Assembly: GCA_023394015.1 (NCBI GenBank)
Contig: JAEXBL010000220.1
Coordinates: forward strand, 1 to 12,229
Length of the DNA: 12,229 nt
From: Pseudomonadota bacterium
Lineage (GTDB): Bacteria > Pseudomonadota > Gammaproteobacteria > Burkholderiales > Burkholderiaceae_C
Reading direction: 5' to 3'
Part shown: in pieces, positions 7,225-12,229 of the stretch
Layout: the number at the start of each line of letters is the position of its first letter
Position numbering within the stretch: the first letter of the stretch is position 1
Notes under the pieces: model-generated
Databases searched by the model: none
What the model was told of the DNA's origin: nothing
Seen by the model: the letters and a program-made list of their open reading frames with translations, nothing else
Position numbers and translations under genes: made by a program

Positions 7225-8850
7225 TCATGTGCCCTGCAACGCCAGGCCCGCATGCTCCCGCAGCGGGTGGAAGTGGATCTTGGGAAACCGCTCCTGCGCC
7301 AGCCGCACGTCGTAGGGTGAGGTGCACAGAAACGCCAGCGCATCGGCGGCGTCGTGGGCCATGCGCAGCGGGTAGGCGTTCTCGAACTCGCGCAGCTCGG
7401 CCGGGGTGTCGGCAGTGATCCAGCGGGCGCCGGTGTACTGGCAGCCTTCCAGGCGCACGTCGCAGTCGTACTCGGTCTTGAGGCGGTGCTGCACCACCTC
7501 GAACTGCAGTTGCCCGACGGCGCCCAGCATCATGTGGCCGCCGGCGTCGGGCTTGAAGACCTGGATCGCGCCTTCCTCGCCCAGCTGCGCCAGGCCCTGC
7601 TGCAGCTGTTTGGTGCGCAGCGGGTTCTTCAGCACCACGGTCATGAACATCTCGGGCGCGAAGAAGGGCAGGCCGGTGAATTGCAGGTTGGCGCCGTCGG
7701 TGATGGTGTCGCCCAGCTGCACGCCGCCATGCGTGGTGAAGCCGATGATGTCGCCCGCATAGGCCTCATCGACCGCCTCGCGGCGCTGGCTCAGAAAGGT
7801 GACGACGCTCGTCGGGCGCAGCTCCTTGCCGGTGCGCTGCACCTTCAGCTTCATGCCTGGCACGTACTTGCCCGAGGCCACGCGCACGAAGGCGATGCGG
7901 TCGCGGTGGTTGGCGTCCATGTTGGCCTGCACCTTGAAGACGACGCCGGCAAACGTCTTGTCTTCCGGCTGGATCACCTGCTCCTGCACCTGCCGGTTGA
8001 CCACGGCCACGCTCTTGCGCGGGCGTGGCGGCGGCGCCATGTCGACCAGGGCGTCCAGCACCTCCCTCACGCCGAAGTTGTTGACGCCGGAGCCGAAGAA
8101 CACCGGCGTCTGCTGCGCGGCCAGGAAGGCGTCGTGGTCCCACGCCGGCGAGGCGCCCACGGCCAGCTCCATGCTTTCCTCGGCGGCCAGAAAGGCGTCG
8201 CCAAAGCGTGCCACCAGCTTGTCGCGCTCGGCCAGCGGAATCACCTCGAAGTCCTGCGGGCGCTTTTCGCTGCCGGCCTCGAACACCGTCATGGCCTGCG
8301 TGCGCAGGTTGATGATGCCGCCGAAGCGCTTGCCCTGGCCCACCGGCCAGGTCATGGGCACGCAGGGCATGCCCAGCTCGCGCTCCACCTCGTCGAGGAT
8401 GTCGAGCGGGTCGCGCACCTCGCGGTCCATCTTGTTGACAAAGCTGAGGATGGGCGTGTCGCGCTGGCGGCAGACCTCGATCAGGCGGCGCGTCTGCGTC
8501 TCGACGCCGTTGGCGGCGTCGATCACCATCAGCGCCGAATCGACGGCGGTGAGCACGCGGTAGGTGTCCTCGCTGAAGTCCTTGTGGCCGGGCGTGTCGA
8601 GCAGGTTGATGACGTGGTCGCGGTAGACCATCTGCATCACGCTCGACGCCACCGAAATGCCGCGCTGCTTCTCGATTTCCATCCAGTCGCTGGTCGCGTG
8701 GCGTGACGCTTTGCGCGCCTTCACACTGCCGGCGATCTGGATCGCGCCGGAGAACAGCAGCAGCTTCTCGGTCAACGTGGTCTTGCCGGCGTCGGGGTGG
8801 CTGATGATGGCAAAGGTGCGGCGGCGCCGTGTTTCGTGGGCGTAGGGCAA
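7225..8850 (-). CDS. prfC: Peptide chain release factor 3 (RF3), translational GTPase
   Basis: 541 residues, close to the 529 of E. coli RF3. RF3 uses GTP to recycle release factors 1 and 2 from the ribosome after termination. GTPase motifs, counted from the chosen start: G1 HPDAGKTT (18-25), G2 RGISV (63-67), G3 DTPGH (85-89), G4 NKMD (139-142). The RF3-typical stretch GSVKARKASRHATSDWMEIE lies between G1 and G2. Domain II and the C-terminal domain (PEMFMTVVLKNPLRTKQLQQ, GAVGQLQFEVVQHRL) are complete. The open frame extends 63 codons upstream, but the family N-terminus (ETRRRRTFAIISHPDAGKTT) and a GGAG 9 bases upstream point to the TTG at 8850. It is first in a run of five minus-strand genes, so readthrough into the glycosyltransferase cassette is plausible. 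A role of RF3 in that cassette is not implied. Confidence 0.97.
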   Translation of the reverse strand: MPYAHETRRRRTFAIISHPDAGKTTLTEKLLLFSGAIQIAGSVKARKASRHATSDWMEIEKQRGISVASSVMQMVYRDHVINLLDTPGHKDFSEDTYRVLTAVDSALMVIDAANGVETQTRRLIEVCRQRDTPILSFVNKMDREVRDPLDILDEVERELGMPCVPMTWPVGQGKRFGGIINLRTQAMTVFEAGSEKRPQDFEVIPLAERDKLVARFGDAFLAAEESMELAVGASPAWDHDAFLAAQQTPVFFGSGVNNFGVREVLDALVDMAPPPRPRKSVAVVNRQVQEQVIQPEDKTFAGVVFKVQANMDANHRDRIAFVRVASGKYVPGMKLKVQRTGKELRPTSVVTFLSQRREAVDEAYAGDIIGFTTHGGVQLGDTITDGANLQFTGLPFFAPEMFMTVVLKNPLRTKQLQQGLAQLGEEGAIQVFKPDAGGHMMLGAVGQLQFEVVQHRLKTEYDCDVRLEGCQYTGARWITADTPAELREFENAYPLRMAHDAADALAFLCTSPYDVRLAQERFPKIHFHPLREHAGLALQGT

Positions 8851-8859
8851 GGTGGCAAA

Positions 8860-8863
8860 CTCC
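8860..8863 (-). promoter_or_regulatory. Ribosome binding site of prfC
   Basis: GGAG on the minus strand, 9 bases before the TTG at 8850. It decides the start: no ATG or GTG is available close to the conserved N-terminus, and the longer reading from a GTG at 9039 would run through the riboswitch region. Confidence 0.6.
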
Positions 8864-8943
8864 GGGGCGCGGCAAGGCCCCGGCGGGGCGGCGCGCGAAC
8901 CCACGATTATCGCCGTTCGGGCGCTGTCGACCGGGAGCGCCGT

Positions 8944-8949
8944 TATAAT
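8944..8949 (+). promoter_or_regulatory. Likely -10 box (TATAAT) of the ahcY-tlyA-metF promoter
   Basis: An exact TATAAT stands out in very GC-rich DNA and lies so that transcription would start around 8955-8958, right at the 5' edge of the riboswitch P1 stem. No good -35 hexamer is visible at 16-18 bases spacing; TGTCGA at 8925-8930 is only 13 bases away. An activator or a weak -35 is possible. Confidence 0.6.
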
Positions 8950-8959
8950 CAGTAGCTTT

Positions 8960-9037
8960 CCGAGGAGCGTTGCAGCGCCTGCAAGCACAGCCAGGCGTGA
9001 GGCTCGGAACCGGCGCACCCGCCTTGCAACGACGCTC
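8960..9037 (+). promoter_or_regulatory. SAH (S-adenosylhomocysteine) riboswitch aptamer
   Basis: The RNA folds as the SAH riboswitch class known upstream of ahcY. P1: CCGAG (8960-8964) with CTCGG (9003-9007), extendable by two U-A pairs at 8958-8959/9008-9009. P2: CGCCTG (8976-8981) with CAGGCG (8992-8997). An optional hairpin GGCG/CGCC lies at 9012-9015/9020-9023. Pseudoknot: GAGCGT (8965-8970) with ACGCTC (9032-9037). As I recall the consensus, the 5' strand reads GAGGAGCGCUGC and the 3' strand AACGGCGCUC; here the outer pair is U-A instead of C-G, a compensatory change. The segment AGGCTCGG (9000-9007) is conserved. It binds SAH, the substrate of the enzyme encoded downstream, and no coding gene competes for this region. 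Confidence 0.9.
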
Positions 9038-9068
9038 ACCCACTGATCGCGTGTGGTGAGCTTTTTTT
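9034..9068 (+). terminator. Intrinsic terminator, expression platform of the SAH riboswitch
   Basis: GCTCACC (9034-9040) pairs perfectly with GGTGAGC (9055-9061), three further pairs CAC/GTG stack inside past a bulged T, and seven T follow (9062-9068). The left arm shares 9034-9037 with the 3' strand of the aptamer pseudoknot, so the two structures exclude each other. With SAH bound the hairpin cannot form and ahcY is transcribed. This matches the known ON-type logic of the class. Confidence 0.85.
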
Positions 9069-9104
9069 CATCCCGTCAGTGGTTTTTTCAAATGCCTTGC
9101 CTTT

Positions 9105-9108
9105 GGAG
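9105..9108 (+). promoter_or_regulatory. Ribosome binding site of ahcY
   Basis: GGAG, 6 bases before the ATG at 9115. It fixes this start against an earlier in-frame GTG at 9079, which lies just behind the terminator T-tract and has no ribosome site. Confidence 0.75.
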
Positions 9109-9114
9109 CAAACC

Positions 9115-10551
9115 ATGAACGCACCCCTGAAAAACCCCGTGGCCGCCGATTCGGCCATTGCCGACATCAACCTGGCCGCCTGGGGCCGCAAGGAAATCCA
9201 GATCGCCGAGCACGAGATGCCCGGCCTGATGGCCATCCGCGCCGAATTCGCCAAGAAGAAGCCGCTGAAGGGCGCGCGCATCACCGGCAGCCTGCACATG
9301 ACGATCCAGACCGCGGTGCTGATCGAGACCCTGCAGGCCCTGGGCGCCGAGGTGCGCTGGGCCTCGTGCAACATCTTCAGCACCCAGGACCACGCCGCCG
9401 CGGCGATTGCCGCCAATGGCACGCCGGTGTTCGCCATCAAGGGCGAGTCGCTGAAGGACTACTGGGACTACACGCACCGCATCTTCGAGTTCGGCAAGAA
9501 GGGCAGCAAGGGCGAAGGCCCCAACATGATCCTGGACGACGGCGGCGACGCAACTCTGCTGCTGCACCTGGGCCAGAAGGCCGAGAAGGACCCCAAGGTG
9601 CTGGCCAAGCCGAGCAGCGAGGAAGAGAAGGTGCTGTTCGCCGCCATCCAGGCCAAGCTGAAGGAAGATCCCAGCTGGTACAGCCGCAAGAGCGCCGAGA
9701 TCATCGGCGTGACCGAGGAAACCACCACCGGCGTGCACCGCCTGAAGGAGATGAGCGCCGCCGGCACGCTGCTGTTCCGCGCCATCAACGTCAACGACTC
9801 GGTCACCAAGTCCAAGTTCGACAACCTCTACGGCTGCCGCGAGTCGCTGGTGGATGGGATCAAGCGCGCCACCGACGTGATGGTGGCCGGCAAGATCGCC
9901 GTGGTCTGCGGCTATGGCGACGTCGGCAAGGGCAGTGCCCAGGCGCTGCGCGCGCTGTCGGCCCAGGTGTGGGGGACCGAGATCGACCCCATCTGCGCGC
10001 TGCAGGCGGCCATGGAAGGCTACCGCGTGGTCACCATGGAAGAGGCCGCGCCGCTGGCCGACATCTTCGTCACCGCCACCGGCAACAAGGATGTCATCAC
10101 CTACAAGCACATGAAGGCGATGAAGAACGAGGCCATCGTCTGCAACATCGGTCACTTCGACAACGAGATCGACGTCGCCAGCCTGGAAGCCAAGTGCCAG
10201 TGGGAAGAGATCAAGCCGCAAGTCGATCACGTGATCTTCAAGGGCGGCAAGCGCATCATCCTGCTGGCCAAGGGCCGGCTGGTGAACCTGGGCTGCGCCA
10301 CCGGCCACCCCAGCTACGTGATGAGTTCCAGCTTCGCCAACCAGACCATCGCGCAGATCGAGCTGTTCACCCGCCCGGGCGACTACGAGGTCGGCCAGGT
10401 CTACGTGCTGCCCAAGCACCTGGATGAGAAGGTCGCGCGCCTGCAGCTGGCCACGCTCAACGCCCAATTGACCGAGCTGACCACCGCGCAGGCCAAGTAC
10501 ATCGGCGTGCCCAAGCAGGGGCCGTACAAGCCGGATACCTACCGCTATTGA
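9115..10551 (+). CDS. ahcY: Adenosylhomocysteinase (S-adenosyl-L-homocysteine hydrolase)
   Basis: 478-residue cytoplasmic NAD-dependent enzyme that splits SAH into adenosine and homocysteine, relieving product inhibition of methyltransferases. Seen: HMT (H61), DDGGD (141-145), EETTTGVH (201-208), the catalytic block [11 protein letters not shown] with K232, D236, N237 and C241 (equivalents of K186, D190, N191 and C195 of the human enzyme), the NAD-binding loop GYGDVGKG (266-273), IGHFD (H347), and the C-terminal KPDTYRY, whose lysine and tyrosine contact NAD of the neighbouring subunit in the tetramer. The extra segment of about 40 residues near 150-195 is usual for bacterial members. It is the first gene behind the SAH riboswitch, which should raise its expression when SAH accumulates, and is followed by tlyA and metF on the same strand. 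No key residue is missing. Confidence 0.98.
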   Translation: MNAPLKNPVAADSAIADINLAAWGRKEIQIAEHEMPGLMAIRAEFAKKKPLKGARITGSLHMTIQTAVLIETLQALGAEVRWASCNIFSTQDHAAAAIAANGTPVFAIKGESLKDYWDYTHRIFEFGKKGSKGEGPNMILDDGGDATLLLHLGQKAEKDPKVLAKPSSEEEKVLFAAIQAKLKEDPSWYSRKSAEIIGVTEETTTGVHRLKEMSAAGTLLFRAINVNDSVTKSKFDNLYGCRESLVDGIKRATDVMVAGKIAVVCGYGDVGKGSAQALRALSAQVWGTEIDPICALQAAMEGYRVVTMEEAAPLADIFVTATGNKDVITYKHMKAMKNEAIVCNIGHFDNEIDVASLEAKCQWEEIKPQVDHVIFKGGKRIILLAKGRLVNLGCATGHPSYVMSSSFANQTIAQIELFTRPGDYEVGQVYVLPKHLDEKVARLQLATLNAQLTELTTAQAKYIGVPKQGPYKPDTYRY

Positions 10552-10563
10552 TGCCATGAACGG

Positions 10564-10670
10564 ATGACCTCGCCGCTGCGCGGCTGCGATGACGAAATGA
10601 CGCACGTGTCGGCTGGTCATCGCGCGCAGCGCGGTCATATGCCGCGTCAGCGGCGAGGTCATTTCGTCAT
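10564..10670 (+). repeat. Palindrome-rich intergenic element between ahcY and tlyA
   Basis: The 127-base spacer is almost entirely inverted repeats. ATGACCTCGCCGCTG (10564-10578) is repeated inverted and exact at 10648-10662. With one bulged T at 10647 the pairing extends over CGCGGC/GCCGCG to 10584/10641. ATGACGAAATGAC (10589-10601) is repeated inverted and exact at 10658-10670, sharing bases with the first right arm, so the two pairings compete. CGCTGCGCG (10574-10582) also matches CGCGCAGCG (10623-10631). The hexamer ATGACC or its complement recurs four times. There is no T-tract, so it is not a typical intrinsic terminator. It could be a REP-like mobile repeat, an mRNA stability or processing element, or a protein site. 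Confidence 0.75.
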
Positions 10671-10678
10671 GCCGAGCC

Positions 10679-11464
10679 ATGCGCGCCGACCAGCTCCTCG
10701 TTGAACGCGGCTTGGCCGCAAGCCGCAGCCAGGCGCAGCGGCTGATCGCGGCCGGCGCGCGCTGGCTGTCGCCGGGCGGCTGGAAGGCGCTGGCCAAGAG
10801 CGATGACTTGCCGCTGCACGCCGAGGTCGAGTTGCTCGACGCGTCGGAAGCGCGCTACGTCTCGCGCGGTGGGCTGAAGCTGGAAGGCGCCTTGCGCGCC
10901 ACCGGCCTGCGGGTTGCCGGCTGGCATTGCTTGGACGTCGGCCAGTCCACCGGCGGCTTCACCGACTGCCTGCTGCAGCACGGCGCCGCCAGCGTGCTGG
11001 GTGTGGACGTGGGCCACGGCCAACTGCATCCCCGGCTGCGCGGCGACGCGCGGGTGCGGGTGCTGGAAGGCGTCAATGCGCGGCACCTCAAGGATGGCGA
11101 CCTGATGGCGGCCCATCCAGGCAGCGGCCCGGATGCGCGCTTCGAGCTCATCGTCGGCGACCTGTCCTTCATCTCGCTCACGCTGGTGCTGCCGGCGCTG
11201 GCGCCGCTGCTTCAAACAGATGGCCACCTGCTGCTGCTGGTCAAGCCGCAGTTCGAACTGCAACCGGCGCAGATCGGCAAGGGCGGCATCGTGCGCGACG
11301 CGGCGCTGTACGCCGAAGTCGAGCAACGCCTGCGCGGCGCCTGCGCCGATGCCGGCCTGGCCGTGCGGCATTGGCTGCCCAGCCCCATCGCCGGCGGCGA
11401 CGGCAACCGCGAGTTCTTCATTCACGCGGCCGCGGCAGCGGCCTCACCGGACACTGCACCATGA
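10679..11464 (+). CDS. tlyA: TlyA-family S4/FtsJ-domain rRNA 2'-O-methyltransferase
   Basis: 261 residues. An N-terminal S4 RNA-binding domain (about 1-60, RADQLLVERGLAASRSQAQ) is followed by an FtsJ/RrmJ-type methyltransferase domain. The SAM loop reads LDVGQSTGGFTD (85-96). The K-D-K-E tetrad expected of 2'-O-methyltransferases is visible as K67 (SRGGLKL), D161 (GDLSFISL), K189 (LVKPQFE) and E245 (GNREFF). In mycobacteria TlyA methylates cytidines in 16S and 23S rRNA; the shorter type modifies 23S only, and which applies here cannot be told. The family is often annotated as hemolysin A, a name that is probably misleading. The ATG at 10679 directly follows the palindrome region and has no clear ribosome site. 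The stop overlaps the metF start (ATGA), suggesting translational coupling. The enzyme uses SAM and makes SAH, which fits an SAH-controlled operon. Confidence 0.92.
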   Translation: MRADQLLVERGLAASRSQAQRLIAAGARWLSPGGWKALAKSDDLPLHAEVELLDASEARYVSRGGLKLEGALRATGLRVAGWHCLDVGQSTGGFTDCLLQHGAASVLGVDVGHGQLHPRLRGDARVRVLEGVNARHLKDGDLMAAHPGSGPDARFELIVGDLSFISLTLVLPALAPLLQTDGHLLLLVKPQFELQPAQIGKGGIVRDAALYAEVEQRLRGACADAGLAVRHWLPSPIAGGDGNREFFIHAAAAAASPDTAP

Positions 11465-12229
11465 GTTTCCCGATCAGCCTTGAGTTCTTTCCCCCCAAAA
11501 CCCCCGAAGGCGCGGCCAAGCTGCGCGCCGTGCGGCAAAAGCTGTATGCGCTCAAGCCCGAGTTTTGCTCCGTCACCTTCGGCGCCGGCGGTTCGACGCA
11601 GGAGGGCACGCTGGACACCGTGGGCGAAGTCATTGGCGAAGGCCTGTGCGGCGTGCCGCACCTGTCCTGCATCGGCCAGACCGCGGACAGCATGCGCCAG
11701 CGCCTGGCCACCTACCGCGAAGCCGGCGTCAAGCGCATCGTGGCGCTGCGCGGCGACCTGCCCAGCGGCTACGGCCTGGGCGGCGAGTTCCGCTACGCCA
11801 GCGACCTGGTGGCCTTCATCCGCGCCGAAACCGGCGACCACTTTCAGCTGGCCGTCGCCGCCTACCCCGAGTTCCACCCGCAGGCGCGCTCGCCCGAGGC
11901 CGACATCGACGCCTTCGTCACCAAGGTGCGCAACGGCGCCGACGTTGGCATCACCCAGTACTTCTTCAACGCCGACGCCTACTTCCACTTCGTCGATGAA
12001 CTGCGCCGCCGCGGCATCGACACGCCCATCGTGCCGGGCATCATGCCGATCACCAACTCCACCCAGTTGCTGCGCTTTTCCGACGCCTGCGGCGCCGAGG
12101 TGCCGCGCTGGATCCGGCTGCGCCTGCAGGCCTTCGGCGACGACACGGCGGCCATCAAGGACTTTGGCGCCGACGTGGTGACCGAGCTGTGCCAGCGCCT
12201 GCGCGCCGGCGGCGCGCCCAGCCTGCACT
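11461..12229 (+). CDS. metF: 5,10-methylenetetrahydrofolate reductase (3' end outside window)
   Basis: FAD enzyme that reduces methylene-THF to 5-methyl-THF, the methyl donor for homocysteine in methionine synthesis. 256 residues are visible of a probable 275-300; the frame is still open at the right edge. Family landmarks: SLEFFPPK with E8 (equivalent of catalytic E28 in E. coli MetF), SVTFGAGGS (37-45), HLSCIG (67-72), ALRGDLP with D99 (equivalent of D120), AAYPEFHP, GITQYFF with Q166 (equivalent of Q183), and VPGIMPI (191-197). The TIM-barrel core is complete apart from the last helix or helices. The ATG overlaps the tlyA stop in an ATGA arrangement and has no separate promoter, so it is likely co-transcribed with ahcY and tlyA under the SAH riboswitch. 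Confidence 0.96.
   Translation, partial: MSFPISLEFFPPKTPEGAAKLRAVRQKLYALKPEFCSVTFGAGGSTQEGTLDTVGEVIGEGLCGVPHLSCIGQTADSMRQRLATYREAGVKRIVALRGDLPSGYGLGGEFRYASDLVAFIRAETGDHFQLAVAAYPEFHPQARSPEADIDAFVTKVRNGADVGITQYFFNADAYFHFVDELRRRGIDTPIVPGIMPITNSTQLLRFSDACGAEVPRWIRLRLQAFGDDTAAIKDFGADVVTELCQRLRAGGAPSLH

Noticed and set aside
7354..8706. Plus-strand open frame of 450 codons opposite prfC
   Set aside because: Antisense shadow of a strongly conserved GTPase gene.
8906..8911. Minus-strand GATAAT as a -10 box for prfC
   Set aside because: Position is plausible (about 55 bases before the TTG), but no -35 at proper spacing; TCGACA (8930-8925) is only 13 bases away. Too weak to list.
9088..10797. Minus-strand open frame of 569 codons opposite ahcY and the start of tlyA
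   Set aside because: Runs through ahcY antisense and through the palindrome spacer; composition typical of a shadow.
1..12229. CRISPR arrays, tRNA or rRNA genes, transposases, phage or defence genes
   Set aside because: None could be recognised on either strand; apart from the repeats listed, the DNA is accounted for by the genes and the 8851-9114 control region.

Overview
The window comes from a high-GC Gram-negative genome, most likely a betaproteobacterium of the order Burkholderiales (Comamonadaceae-like). The grounds are the codon and base bias, a UvrA protein that appears to be a tandem fusion of two UvrA units, an S-adenosylhomocysteine (SAH) riboswitch in front of ahcY, and the ahcY-tlyA-metF gene order. 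The placement rests on recall of family distribution, not on a search.

Layout. (1) Bases 1-2991, plus strand: the 3' part of a uvrA gene. The reading frame is open to the left edge and begins with what looks like the C-terminal tail of a first UvrA unit, followed by a complete second unit. Three repeats lie inside this coding sequence: two short runs of imperfect heptamers and one 136-bp element with terminal inverted repeats. (2) Bases 2983-8850, minus strand: five closely packed genes in the transcription order prfC (release factor 3), a multi-membrane GT-C glycosyltransferase, a four-helix EamA/SMR-type transporter, a GT2 polyprenyl-phosphate sugar synthase, and a HAD-IIB phosphatase. The last four have gaps of 7, 2 and 6 bases and look like a lipid-linked sugar modification cassette: a sugar is loaded onto a polyprenyl phosphate, flipped across the inner membrane, and transferred to an envelope acceptor. 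The HAD gene meets uvrA tail to tail with a 9-bp overlap. (3) Bases 8851-9114: the divergent control region. It carries a plus-strand TATAAT box, an SAH riboswitch aptamer, and an intrinsic terminator whose left arm overlaps the aptamer pseudoknot. (4) Bases 9115-12229, plus strand: ahcY, a palindrome-rich spacer, tlyA, and metF (cut by the right edge, its start overlapping the tlyA stop by ATGA).

How they work together. AhcY removes SAH, the product of methyltransferases, and yields homocysteine. MetF makes the 5-methyl-THF that remethylates homocysteine to methionine. TlyA, an S4/FtsJ-type rRNA methyltransferase, consumes SAM between them. The riboswitch architecture predicts that SAH binding blocks the terminator and turns the operon on when SAH builds up.

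The most interesting items are the riboswitch/terminator overlap with a covarying pseudoknot pair, the four-gene glycosylation cassette with unknown sugar and acceptor, and the repeats tolerated inside a core DNA-repair gene.
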